The translations under genes were made by a program, and so were the position numbers. A stretch of 64,000 nt of DNA from assembly GCA_027186245.1 (NCBI GenBank), contig CP114492.1, positions 8,894,501 to 8,958,500 of the forward strand, given 5' to 3'. The stretch comes from Coriaria nepalensis. Its lineage: Eukaryota > Streptophyta > Magnoliopsida > Cucurbitales > Coriariaceae. Below the pieces are notes generated by a model. It searched no databases, had not been told where the DNA came from, and was given only the letters and a program-made list of their open reading frames with translations. This document shows, piece by piece, positions 9,563-21,423 of this stretch (positions are counted from its first letter, which is position 1; each line of letters opens with the position of its first letter).

Positions 9563-11618
9563 TTAGCCACTCCTCGGATATTCAAAAACAAGACCCTCTG
9601 CAACACTTCTAGCCCTCCCATGACCGAAAAGCTTGCTCACAATAGCCAACGCAAAATCAATTACATTAGCTAGTCCCTTGCTCGTTATCACTTTACCATC
9701 AATAATTACCTTGGCACTGTTTACTACTTCATTTGCGAGTTCAGTTACTACTGATGGATGGCCCGTGGCTCTCTTCTCCTGTTAGTTGGCACAAGGTCTA
9801 TAAGCATTTTACTCACCATGATGATCATCTATTAAGCTAGAAAATAATAAAATAAACACCTTAGCTCGAATTTACCTTAAGCAGGCCTTGTTTATGCAAA
9901 ACTGTTAGTGAAGAGCAAACTGCTCCGTAGATTCTACCCGAAGATTCTTGTTCTTTAAGCATCTTCTTTAAGATTCTCGATTTTTGTAGCCGCTCATCCG
10001 CTACAACTCCCCCCTGTAATTTTTTTAGTACATAAAAACTTCTTTTTCTAAGAATGTACATAAAAGGAAAATATTTAAGTTGACTAACCGGAAGAATGAT
10101 TAAATCGTATATAGACTCTGCGGCTTCACCAATGAACATGTCAGCAATTATTTTGGTGCTTCTAGAAGCTGAAATTTGCAGGGATCTTTCAACTGAAGCA
10201 ATCACAACATCCACCTTAGCTCGCCGTAAGATATCCACAATGGTTACTAGCTCTATTTCTTGAGATCCATTTGCAACAGGAATAAGAACCTGTGAAAATT
10301 AAAAAAGATATATTGATAACAAATAACTCGATAGGAATAGGCAATTACTCCATTAAACTAGATCTCATAAGTAGCTTACACGAGGTGGGTGATTAACAGA
10401 CCAGTCCACATTGTTAAACTCTTCCTTTCTCGGAAAATCATTGGATGTAGGTAATAGCTGATATGAGAGAAACACAAACAATCCTAGCTCAAGCTTAGTT
10501 ATTTTTAGCAATGATCCCACCAAAAATATATATATAAAGTAGGGAGCAAATCCTACCAGCATTTCTGCAACTTCTTTGGCAACTGACTCGCCAAAGAGCT
10601 GCTCAACTAAAGTTAGGGCAAATTCGAAACAAGTTCCAGGACCACGGCTTGTAGTAAGCTCTCCTGAAACTTGGATTTTTGATTTAACGGCCCAGAATGT
10701 TGGAAGCTTGTCCATGAATGCAGGGTGACAAGTTGTCTTCCATGATAAATTTAAACAATGATTAGTGAATTAAATTACATGAACAGATTCAAATCAAAGA
10801 AACCTACCTGCTTTCTTTTCACAAGACCCCATGGCAGGAGAGTAACTGCAGGAGCAGCACATATAGCTCCATAAAGCCTATTTTCATCGGCTTGTTTGCT
10901 TGTAATTTTGCGAAGAATTTCACAATCTCTCAACCGAACAGAGCCGGGCATTCCTCCCTTACATTACAGATGATATATATGTATCAATTAATATACAGAT
11001 AATGATGTTCATTTCAAGAATATATACTAACCGGCAAAGCAACAAGATCGAAAATTTCATGGGAGCAGGCAGCAATGGAGGTATCAGCAACCAATCTGAC
11101 ACCACCAGAAGCTTTGATTTCGAGTTCTGGCTCAACAGAAGCCACAGTCACATTGGCTCCTGCTCGGCGAAGAACATCAACCATAATAACAGCTTCCATT
11201 TCTTCTGTACCAAATCCTATTGGAACCAGAACCTGTTCACGCAGGCACCCAAAAATGAAAAAGAAGATAAAAAAAAAACTAAATTCATGTCGTCCCAGAA
11301 AGAGTATAAAGTTGAAGTTTTTGAACAGTTCCAACCAATTTACACAAAAACCCAAGTGGAGTTTTTAGATGAAGAGGTGTAGAATACCTTCTTGAGGACA
11401 GTGCTTGTGGAAACAGAGCAAGAACTCGTACTAGTTAGAGGTGGAAATGGCGACATGGTTTTGACGGGTTTCGAAGAGGGTTTTTTCGGAGCATCTGTTT
11501 TTATGCGATTTCCAGCACCCATTGAAGCAAACAAGCAAGGGATGGTAGTAGCTACAGAAGATGCAGCCATTAAAGAGAGCTTTTGCAGAGGATTTGGTAT
11601 AGAAAGTAGAGACGCCAT
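9563..11618 (-). CDS. DJ1: Plastid DJ-1/PfpI-family protein with two DJ-1 domains
   Basis: Exons (minus) 11388-11618, 11032-11232, 10808-10957, 10557-10736, 10380-10457, 10089-10289, 9876-10013 and 9563-9778 give 464 residues, all junctions at phase 0. Residues 1 to about 77 are Ser/Thr/Pro-rich and look like a chloroplast transit peptide, as in Arabidopsis DJ-1 homolog B. Two DJ-1 domains follow (about 78-250 and 281-460). Each begins with a [16 protein letters not shown] strand and carries the nucleophile-elbow cysteine (AICAAPAV and AVCSSLTV). The family has reported glyoxalase/holdase-type roles in oxidative protection. It is transcribed away from MCCB from a shared short promoter region. 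The second domain reads GGVVADERL after its GG, slightly off the usual wording. Confidence 0.92.
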
Positions 11619-11843
11619 CTCAATCCCTGTAAGGCTCCGTCTTCTCTTCCTTCTATTTGGCTCTTATCCAAGTTAACCCGATAGAACGGTGTCGTTTAAA
11701 ATAGACATCCATGAGCAGAACGAAACTGATAAGAATTACAGACAAGCTTCTCTTTTTGTTTTCTTGTTTTTGGTAACGCACTGGCACTGTATAAAATCTG
11801 GGACTGATCTTGACTGAATTCATCCAAGAGATAATTCAAAAAG
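11619..11843. promoter_or_regulatory. Bidirectional promoter region, DJ-1 / MCCB
   Basis: Only 225 bp separate the two start codons, which point away from each other, so both leaders and promoters must fit here. It contains ACGGTGTCGTTTAAA at 11686-11700. No clear TATA box is seen for either gene, fitting broadly expressed organelle-protein genes. Confidence 0.6.
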
Positions 11844-14226
11844 ATGCTTAGAGCATTGAGCAGAGTGAAATCGAACGCTGTTCATCTTCTGCAGAAGAAG
11901 AGTTTCTCCCTGGGAGTCCTCCACCATGGAGTTGATCGGAGCTCCGACTCCTTCACCACTAACTCTAAGGCCATGGAAGGATTACTCTCCGATCTCCGTT
12001 CCCATATCGATAAGGTTCTATCCGGAGGAGGAGCAGAAGCCGTGAGGAGAAATCAAAGCAGGAACAAACTCCTGCCTAGAGAACGGATCGATCGCTTACT
12101 CGACCCTGGCTCTTCCTTCCTTGAGCTCTCTCAGGTTTTTCCAAATCCATTCTTCTATATTAGCCATAAATTGCAGAAAATCCTATAAGACCAATTCATT
12201 AAGCTTTGAACTAGTTTTATGAATAAAAGCTTGCAGGTCATGAACTATATGAAGAGTCCTTGCCCTCTGCCGGAATAATCTCCGGAATTGGTCCGGTCCA
12301 TGGCCGGCTCTGCATGTTTATAGCTAATGACCCCACTGTCAAGGGAGGTACTTATTATCCCATAACTGTCAAGAAACATCTTAGAGCTCAAGAGATAGCT
12401 TCTCAGTGCAATTTACCCTGCATTTATCTGGTTGATAGTGGAGGTGCTTTTCTTCCTAAGCAAGCCGAGGTATTTCCTGATAAGGATAATTTCGGAAGAA
12501 TTTTCTATAACCAAGCTATAATGTCTTCTCGAGGGATTCCTCAAATCGCCCTTGTGCTGGGCTCTTGCACGGCTGGAGGTGCTTATATACCTGCCATGGC
12601 TGATGAGAGTGTTATGGTTAAACGGAATGGCACCATTTTTCTAGCTGGTCCCCCTCTCGTGAAGGTGTTAATTCTATCTAATTGTTATTAGTATTCCAAA
12701 TTTAATCATATGAATATACATGATTGTGTTTTATCTAAAGGAGATTGTGAATTAGGCTGCTATAGGGGAGGAAGTTTCGGCTGAGGACCTAGGCGGTGCT
12801 AGCGTGCATTGCAAGAAATCTGGAGTTTCGGATTATTTTGCCCAAGGTATTGTTTTGGATAAAATTCGGTTAATTTTCGGTTAGAGATTGTATGGTTGAT
12901 TTTGCATCTTGTCTAGATGAATTGCATGGACTTGCTCTGGGGAGGAACATTATTAAGAACTTGCACAGGGCTGGGAAAGGAGGGTCGATAAATGGATCGG
13001 AAAATGTAAGGCTTGAATTTAAGGAGCCATTGTATGATGCAAAAGAGCTTCGATCCATTGCACCAGTGGACCATAAGCAGTCGTTTGATATTCGGTCAGT
13101 TATTGCTCGGATTGTTGATGGGAGTGAATTTGATGAATTCAAGAAACTGTATGGAACTGTAAGGACATCTGATTAACTTTAAAAAACTAATCTTTTTCGT
13201 TTTTCCCTCTCTCTTGGCCTTGATAATTATTGGAACGATATTGCATTTTTATGCAGACATTAGTAACTGGTTTTGCGAGAATTTTCGGTCAGCCTGTAGG
13301 GATTCTTGGAAACAATGGCATTCTATTTAATGAATCTGCTCTAAAGGGAGCACATTTCATTGAACTCTGTACTCAAAGGAACATTCCTTTGGTCTTTCTC
13401 CAGAACATTACTGGATTCATGGTACGTAACCAATTTTCTGGTCTGAAAAAGTTAGCTTTTTACTCAACATTGTGACTTCCATTGATTGGGATGATAGGTT
13501 GGCTCGAGATCTGAGGCAAATGGGATTGCAAAAGCCGGGGCGAAAATGGTCATGGCAGTTTCTTGCGCCAAGGTCAATGTCGATATCTCTTGCAAGAGTA
13601 AATTGCAATATTCCAGATAGAACAAGGAATGATTCGTCAATTTTCACTTGTTCCACTTGATGGGGTACAGGTTCCGAAAGTCACTATCATTGTTGGAGGA
13701 AGCTTTGGTGCTGGAAATTATGCCATGTGTGGTCGAGCTTATAGCCCTGACTTTATGTTCCTCTGGCCCAATGCCAAAATATCTGTTATGGGCGGAGCCC
13801 AAGTACCCTTTTTCACTTAATATTGAATCTATTATTATTATTTTACGTGTTAAAAAATATTAATTGAATATGACGATCTGTGAAATTTTCAGGCAGCTGG
13901 TGTACTGACTCAAATAGAAAGGAGCAACAAGAAGAAGAAAGGAATTGAGGTAAATGCTGTCTTGTTTTGATATACATATAATAACTTCCAAGTTAATGGT
14001 GGTGTTGTTTTTGGCATTTTAGTGGAGCAAGGAGGAGGAGGAGAAGTTCAAGGCCAAGATTGTAGAAGCGTATGATAGGGAAGGGAGCTCTTACTATTCT
14101 ACTGCTAGGCTTTGGGATGATGGAGTCATTGATCCAGCTGATACGAGAAAAGTAATCGGCTTATGTATCTCGGCTTCGATGGACCGGACAAGCGAAGCGA
14201 CCAAGTATGGTGTGTTTAGAATGTAA
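11844..14226 (+). CDS. MCCB: Methylcrotonoyl-CoA carboxylase beta (carboxyltransferase) subunit
   Basis: Nine exons (11844-12134, 12230-12664, 12756-12846, 12917-13158, 13257-13421, 13498-13572, 13671-13802, 13893-13949, 14023-14226) give 563 residues. The N-terminus ([10 protein letters not shown]...) is basic and Ser-rich, as expected for mitochondrial import. The carboxyltransferase fold follows with [33 protein letters not shown] and [19 protein letters not shown]. With the biotinylated alpha subunit it carboxylates 3-methylcrotonyl-CoA in mitochondrial leucine breakdown. Exon 2 is best started at 12230 (LAGHEL); the AG of a nearby TTGCAG at 12235-12236 would shift the frame. The Arabidopsis protein is of similar size (about 587). 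Confidence 0.95.
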
Positions 14227-14570
14227 ATCATGCAACTCGAATGCATGTTTGTTGAAATACAATAGCCGGCTTGTTATTTTAAGTTGGATATGCATTCTTC
14301 AAATGTTGTGTTCGGCTACGATTGGTTCTTGAAGTAACTATGTATGCAAGATGAAAAAGGGAGCTGCTCTTCTTCCCATCCTCTTAGACTAATACCACCC
14401 TTAAACCCTTTATCAATTTTAGCTTCTTCTCTTTCTCATTAGTAGCCACTAGCCAGCTACGTCCACCATTCGTTGCAGTTTTGGGCAAATCAAAGGATAG
14501 GAGGTAGAGATTCTGGTGGTTGTTCTTGTTTTAAGTAGAATAATTTTGATTTAAGTAGTTGAAACAAAGG
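14227..14570. other. Intergenic, MCCB to tRNA-Arg
   Basis: This holds the 3' untranslated region of MCCB and the short upstream flank of the tRNA gene. No further gene is seen. Confidence 0.6.
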
Positions 14571-14643
14571 GCGCCCGTGGCCTAATGGATAAGGCGTCTG
14601 ACTTCTAATCAGGCGATTGTGGGTTCGAGTCCCACCGGGCGTG
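14571..14643 (+). tRNA. trnR-UCU: tRNA-Arg (anticodon UCU)
   Basis: The sequence folds into a 73-nt cloverleaf. The acceptor stem is GCGCCCG/CGGGCGT with G discriminator, the anticodon stem is TCTGA/TCAGG, and the loop is CTTCTAA with anticodon TCT at 14604-14606. The A box (TGGCCTAATGG) and B box (GGTTCGAGTCC) are intact and there is no intron. It decodes AGA (and AGG) arginine codons in the cytosol. Confidence 0.95.
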
Positions 14644-14931
14644 TGATAATTTTTTGTACCCGACAGATGATGTATTATTCTTATTAATAATATTTCTTAA
14701 TCACAGTGGGTCCTCTATATGCTAACGGATCAGATCGTCTCACCGTCCAGTCTCCGCCTATCCATCACCGTCGCCGGAACAAAAAAACGTGTCCGAAATA
14801 ACTAACCTTTCACTGTGTCTCTCTTTCCCTCTTTTGCTGCTACTATTTTCCTCGCACACCTTTCAGATCTTTTCCCCCCGTTTTTTTCCTCCCCCCTCGG
14901 TTACCACGTAGCTTTGATTACCTCGTCTTCT

Positions 14932-15967
14932 ATGGCTTCTTCGCATTCTCCTCTTGCCACTCCACTCTCTCTATCACGTCCACACGTTCCTCATAATTAC
15001 ATTCTCACCCACCCTCCCTTCGTCCCCTCTCCTCGATCATTTCCTGTTCGTCCACGCTCCCTGCTTAGGGTTCGAAATGCTCCTCATCCACTCACTATCC
15101 GCTGCGTCCGCGAACATAAAGGTACTCTTTCTAGCTTTTCGTTTAATTAAGGATGATTATGAGAAGAAAAATGTGAAATTAAGAAGTAATAGAGATTTCA
15201 TTCTAGCTCTACTGTTTGTAAGATTTAAATTTTAATCCCGTCGAAGTTGATGTTTCTTACCAAGAATCAATACTGGGCCTTACAGATCCATATAGACCGA
15301 GTTGAAATGATTCACATTTTAGATTGGCTCTATAATCCATCAGGGAAGATTTGGTTCTTTTGGATGTTGCAATGGCATGGATCTGGAAATCTGTTATTTA
15401 TTAACATGTAATTGTTAGGCTATGTCTATATAGAAGAGCCATAATGATTTTCCTAATCTTTTATGCAACGAGTGTTATACCTCCAAGTATATTGATTACC
15501 TTCCTGAATTCGTATCGCTTTAACATTGTACATATTTTCGGATTTTTTTTTTCGTGCATAGCCGTCATTGTTTCTTGTATGTTCGTTTAGAGCAAATACA
15601 GAATTATGAATGGTCCCCTTGAGCATTTTTCTGTTCTTTACGTGTAGCTGCAGCGGTGACTAAGGAATCTTGGGACAAGATGATTCTGAAGAGTGAGACC
15701 CCTGTTCTCGTCGAATTTTATGCTAGTTGGTGTGGGCCATGCAGGATGGTTCATCGCGTGATCAATGAGATAGCCACAGATTATGCAGGGAGGCTCAAAT
15801 GCTACGTTCTCAATACAGACGACGACTTCCAATTGGCCAAGGACTATGAAATCAAGGCTGTTCCGGTGGTCGTTTTGTTCAAGAATGGGAAGAAATGTGA
15901 TTCCGTGGTCGGTACTATGCCCAAAGATTTCTATGTGGCTGCCATTGAAAGAGCCCTCAAGCAGTAA
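14932..15967 (+). CDS. TRXM3: Chloroplast thioredoxin, m3/GAT1 type
   Basis: Exons 14932-15121 and 15648-15967 give 169 residues. Residues 1 to about 60 are Ser/Pro/Arg-rich with few acidic residues, a typical plastid transit peptide. The thioredoxin domain carries the active site WCGPC at about residue 90 and the cis-proline in [12 protein letters not shown]. It reduces disulphides in plastid target proteins. The wording around the active site ([15 protein letters not shown]) and the tail ([16 protein letters not shown]) match the m3 branch, known in Arabidopsis as GAT1 and linked to plasmodesmal callose control, better than the main m1/m2/m4 forms. The gap to exon 2 is a 526-bp intron. Confidence 0.88.
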
Positions 15968-16366
15968 CCAGCCATTAATCTTGATCTAGGGATTAACGAG
16001 ACAATTCCTTTGTTAGAGGCTTTCGATCGGATTTTGGATTCAAAATCTGTAAATAATTGTGAAGTTGTGCATATAGCACTACTTCTGTAGTTTGTGTGGT
16101 CGTGTGTGTAAATACTATATAGATCTTTTTCATGTATTCTGAAAGTTTCCCCCATATTCATCCAGTGTTTACTTTCTTTTTTAGCTTCCCTTTATCGGAG
16201 ATTTGTAGAAGAATGAAAGGGAATGGAAGGGAATGAATGTGAAGAGAGAATTGAGCTCGGTTCATCATAAACTGGGCCATATCTGCCAGTATGAACACTT
16301 CATCACAAGTAGTTTCTTCAGAACCTACTTGGCTCATCAGATGAATACTCGAATGAGGACAGAGTA
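15968..16366 (+). other. 3' flank of the thioredoxin gene, degraded sequence
   Basis: The thioredoxin 3' untranslated region probably reaches about 16140. From about 16240 onward the sequence becomes protein-like in a broken frame and leads into the LOTUS-domain fragment. Confidence 0.45.
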
Positions 16367-16687
16367 TTGGTGGAAGAAAGAGATGACAAAAAATGCAGAG
16401 GGCAAAGGAGTAATAATCTAGGGATAGCAGGACAGTACTTGAGCAGAGAGGATCCGGGTTTGGATCAATTTAAACAAAAGTTGCAAGAGCTTCTGGTGAG
16501 CTATTCTTGCAGGATTTTCTTGGCCTCGTTTCAGGCGATATATCTACAGAGATATAAGAAGGCGTTGGATTACCGGAGACTTGGGATGAATGAGTTATAA
16601 GAGCTGTTTGAGAAAGTAAGTGATGTTGTTGTGTTGCATGAAGACCCAGTTAGCAGGAGAAAGCATTTGGCTGTGATGGGTCTTTAA
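16367..16687 (+). pseudogene. Broken LOTUS/OST-HTH domain fragment
   Basis: In frame from 16367, after about 25 residues, the reading resembles an OST-HTH (LOTUS) domain: [12 protein letters not shown], then [21 protein letters not shown], then an in-frame TAA at 16598-16600, and after it ELFEKVSDVVVLHED to a final TAA at 16685-16687. In whole domains the motif is continuous (LDYR.LG...LEELLE..PDVV), so the middle stop breaks it. LOTUS domains occur in plant NYN-nuclease/MARF1-like proteins and bind RNA. No NYN domain or intact start is seen. The family call is by motif resemblance only; a spliced or selenoprotein explanation seems unlikely. Confidence 0.55.
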
Positions 16688-19600
16688 AAACATGTTAGAT
16701 AGTTACCCATAATACTCGTACCTTTCAGTTCAGTTGGGTTTAATGTATACTGAAGAGTTCTAAGTTCTCTCTCTCTATCTACGTTTTCATACTCACTTTC
16801 CAGTACTAAAAGGAGAGGCTGAGGGCACTTATTTTTTCCTTGCTCCTGCATCTCATTCCTGAATGTGAAGCTTTAATACTGTACATTCCTTGTAATGTAA
16901 CGTTGCCAAGATATAAATAATCACATTTTATCCTTAATTTTGTATGTCTATGACTGCATAATGGGTTAAGGAGTTGAGCTGGTAGAGTTGAGAAATATCT
17001 GTATGAATCATATTTATGTATTATTATGATAATTTAATAAATAAAATCGTGTTAAGTATACATATTTAGCTAAATAGTATAATTTTATTTGTCATGGAAA
17101 CAGACTGCGTATACATGTGCTCCTTTCTTGTAATCAATGATACTAGGACGATCATGTTTCATCCTCAAGTCAACGCCTTTTTCAAGGACAGGAATAAAAA
17201 TGAATCTAGCCGAGCCTGACAAGATGGATATTGTCGAGAAACTCGTTCGTGTTTCTTCAGAATGCTGAATGCAAAACTTGGGATTGCGGATGAGAGATTG
17301 TACGAATGGTTATCACCTTGTCCTATTTGAAACCCACTATATCCAAAAGAAAAAAAAAAGAAACCCACTACTTGTCTGAATTGTGAACACCTTACAACCC
17401 TTATATGAGACTGCAATCAATAACTAACTTGTAGCTACTAATAATTAGTTTCTAGAAACTCCATTGGGTCATATCACGGGGGCCAAGCATTTCCATGTAG
17501 CTTGAGCTTTTATATTTTATTTTTACTAAAATAATAGAGAACGCTATCCGGCGCCGTATGCTTAAAAAACGGCATACAAAGGTCGTGGAAAAAAGAAAAA
17601 AAAAAAAGAGAAATGTCAAGATTTTCTCCTGTTTTGGCTAATTTCTGTGGGATCTTTATCCTGGAACCATATATTTATACAACACTCATACAGATAACGC
17701 ATACCACATAACATAACAGATTCTGGATATGTGGAGGCAACATTACTTTCTGTTTGTTTCGTGGGATAACTCCATAAAATCTTTGTTGATTTTGATTCCC
17801 TACATCAACTTTTCTTTATCCTTTTTTTGTTTTTTTTCTCCTCATGAGTCATGAATGCTGAAAACCCGGCCACTAATGACTAGCCTATCTAGCTACAAAT
17901 TTTGGCCTCTTTCGATACATCTCAATTCTGGAGCCATGCTGAGTTGACAATCTTATGGTAAAAAATCATTACATGATCCCAGTGGAGCAACTTTGCTATT
18001 GGGTCTACGAGCTGGTTTGTGTCTTGATTCCATAATCCATATCAGAAGATATGGAACAGATTCTGGCTATCCGAAACCGACACGTAGGAAGCACAGAGAG
18101 CAATCATTATTAAAAGAAGTACATAATATATACGTGGCCGAACATACTAAAATTAAGGTGGCTTTTAAAATTTGTTTTCCCCATAAGAAAACCAAAGGTA
18201 CTGGACATAAGATGATTACTAAACCTGTCTCCTCCAACTAGGTAAGATGATGGGTTAAACAATACATAATCCAACATATTGCACTTGATTAATGGATAAT
18301 GATACTATGTAAGGTGATAGACATTAAGATTTAGCAGGTGGATAAAATAGCTGTTTTAATCACTTTACAAGATACGTTTTATGAAAGCGATAATGGGTTA
18401 TTAGTTTGTGCAGAATCTGTGTATACATTTCATGCGTGTAGTGATTTCATTGCACATGCTGAAATGATATCACATCATGAGTAGTAGACTAAGCCATGCA
18501 GATACCAAAAAAATGATAAGGTGAGAGGGATGGGGGGAAGCGGGTGAGTGCCGTACTAAAATGGCATTTATCTCTTTGGTGAAATCTAATGAATTAGATT
18601 CATATCCTACTTACCTCTTTTTTGGACTCTCCTAGCTCATACTTGTAGCTAGGTTGCTTGATATGTAGCAACTAGCAACTCCACGTACAAGATACGTCCA
18701 AATGTTATTGAGATATATGCCTTGATCTGATCATCATTGATGCGATGGAAAATGAGAAAAAGGGAAAAAGAAGAAATGTGATCTGTTAGAAATCTTGTTC
18801 TGTATATAAAGTGTTGGATTATGGTGATTTGGCTATATCTTTCTTCCAGCTGATATGTATTTTTTCCCACAAAGATATTTCTATTTGGGTTATGAATTTA
18901 CCATGAAAGTTGAAAATGGTAAGTAGTAATTTATATAGGGATAAAGATAATTTACACATTTAAAATTAGGTTTAGAGTATAATTTAGTATAAATATTTTT
19001 TTTTGAAAGTATAATACATATTTAAAAACTCTTAAAAAGTATAAATATCGCTTAAATTATTAATAATTTAAACTCTTAAAAATTACTTTGATAAATTAAT
19101 AAATAAATAAATTATTTTTTATTTTAATTATATTAAATTATTAAAATTTTACTGCATATCATGTCAAAAGATTAAAATTACTTTGAAAAATATTTAGATA
19201 GCAGCGATGATGGGATGGCGTCGTGGCGGTAGTGCTCAACTGGTCGGGGTAGTGGTGGGGTGGATTAGAAATAGCGGTGGATTGGGTGGAGGAATGAAAA
19301 GAAAGAAATCTTTTTTTTTCTTCTTTTTGAGGTAGAAAATTTAAGGTGTGCCAAAAAACAGATAAAAAGTTGAGTTGGGGAATATTTTATAATTTTACTT
19401 ATTCTTTAGCTGATGTGGCAAATGAGTTTGGGTCCATATTAATAAAGTATAAGTTATGGTAGTTTTGGGTGATTATAGAAACTTTTGTGGTCTTAGTTTA
19501 GATAAAGTTAAGTCTTGGTGCTTCAGAGTTTTTTGCTTTAAAAAAAATTTTAAAAAATAAATAAATAAATAAATAAAAAATAAAAGATGAAAACACGAAA

Positions 19601-21281
19601 ATACATACGCAACGTTGACGTTGACAGCGTAGGAATTTATCTCGCAGAAATTAAAAAAGGGATCTATACTTGCCCAAAAAGGGCAGAATCTGGTCCCCTA
19701 CAGTTTCAAAACGTCCCAAATCCGGAATTAATATCACAATCGGACGGTTTAGAAGGACAGTACTAGTACTGTCTTCTTTGAACCATCTCGTCTCACCTCC
19801 CAACCCTCTCCCGCCATGACCAGCCGGATCTTGACACGTGCTCCATTCCAGCTGGATCCGATCCCAACCTCTTTCATCTGATGTTATATACACACATTAC
19901 CAAGAGGATCCACCTCCTCAAGCTTAACTCCATGCCTGCAGTTCTACGTACACCGCCAACGTCAACGTGGGTCCTCCATCATCAGATGGAAACACGACTC
20001 TTAATCCAGACCATACTATCTTGAGAAGGTCGGAGGTCTCATTTGTGCCGGCGTTGTACTGGGTCCCATCGCTGCATATGAACGACGCCGGCAAAGCAAA
20101 ACTCACCATTAAAATTGTCATCAAGATTGCGAAATGACATAAACCACCCCTTCAGATTTTTATTTTTCCTTACAAATACTGTTCAAGATTTAATATAAAT
20201 ATCATTTTCAATTCCTTTCCCTACTATCAAATCCCTTCCCTCCCCTTACATCAATTTTTTTTCTCATTAAATTCTAAAAGCGATTTCAGTACAATTCTGT
20301 CATGTATATGTGATAACATGCATCACATAATTATTTGTTTGATTTTTTTTTCATACCCACTGAACATGATCGCACTAATCATAACTTTGCCACTAGTTAA
20401 GACTATATATATAATACTCAAAACGGTATAAGTTAATTGCTGGTGATCATCTAGCTAGCTTGTAATAGAAACGAAACGAGCACAAGCACATACATCCAAA
20501 ACCAATAATCTTTCAAGACAGTGAATGTTAGCTACCAACCTTAATCAAATAGAAATTATTAATAATAACAAATTGTAATTCTTTATTAATGTTAATTTGT
20601 TGCATATAAAAAGTATTTTTGTTAATTTAAATGCCAACGTGTCCAAATTCATCACAATCCGAGCATGCAACAGTAACTCTTGTACGGAGTCAAAAGCATA
20701 AATTATCTAACGAGTATGATCGATTTATAGAATTTTAGATAAAATTTACTTTAGAGTATTGAATTTGAAATTTATAAAGATTATTATTTGAGATTAGCAT
20801 TAATCAGTCTAAAAAAGATATATACATTAAGGTTATATTTAGCTAACTTTTTTAAAATTAATTTTTATATTTATAAAACTATTTTCTCATTTATAAATAG
20901 AAAAAGTTTTTTTTTTTTTTTTTAACATTTATAAACACAAAAGATAATTTTATAAATACGAAAATTTATTATCAAAGAGGCCCTTAGACCTCCAACATTA
21001 GCGATGATTTAGGAAGGGAGACTAGTAATAATCAATATATAAAACTAATACCTTCGGAATGAAAAAAAAAATGCACAAATTTGATCACCTTATCTTCAAT
21101 CTTGTGCATGAGGTGATATTAGATTGAAAAATGTTGACTACACGTATGCGAATGAACATATATATGCACTAAACAAGGATCTAAAACCCAATTCGGGGCT
21201 AAAACAAAAAAAAAAAACAAAAAAAAAAAACAAAACCCACTTGACACTTGTCTCCATCAACCACTCCACTCTTCTCCCTTA
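16688..21281. other. Intergenic DNA, no intact gene seen
   Basis: This is mostly AT-rich. There is an (AAAT)n tract at about 19556-19585, a G-rich patch at 19200-19290, and short minus-strand frames at 19651-20124 that match nothing I recognise. Long A/T runs occur at about 20908-20925. The piece nearest 21280 is the promoter of the P450 gene. Confidence 0.6.
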
Positions 21282-21290
21282 TATATATAA
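21282..21290 (+). promoter_or_regulatory. TATA box of the CYP707A gene
   Basis: The sequence is TATATATAA, about 134 bp upstream of the ATG at 21424. It would give a leader of roughly 100 nt. Confidence 0.6.
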
Positions 21291-21423
21291 CCTCCTAGCT
21301 CCAACCCCACCTCATTCCTCCTCACTCAGCTTCATCGCATAAGTTGCTCAGAAACTACCCTAATTACCTTGTTTTCTAGCTACTACACCAACATTTCAGA
21401 GAGAGCGAGAGAAATTGTTTTGT

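Noticed and set aside
17993..18241. 82-codon open frame on +
   Set aside because: It has no recognisable motif or plausible partner exons, and lies in AT-rich intergenic DNA. It looks like a chance frame.
19556..19585. (AAAT)n tract as a possible functional element
   Set aside because: It is a simple microsatellite of a kind common in AT-rich plant DNA, with nothing to suggest a role.
19651..20124. Two minus-strand frames (80 and 66 codons)
   Set aside because: The second starts with a signal-like stretch (SFALPASFIC), but neither shows a known domain and they do not splice together convincingly.
21415..21423. Upstream TTG start for CYP707A
   Set aside because: The ATG at 21424 fits the family N-terminus. 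Non-ATG initiation nine bases earlier has no support.
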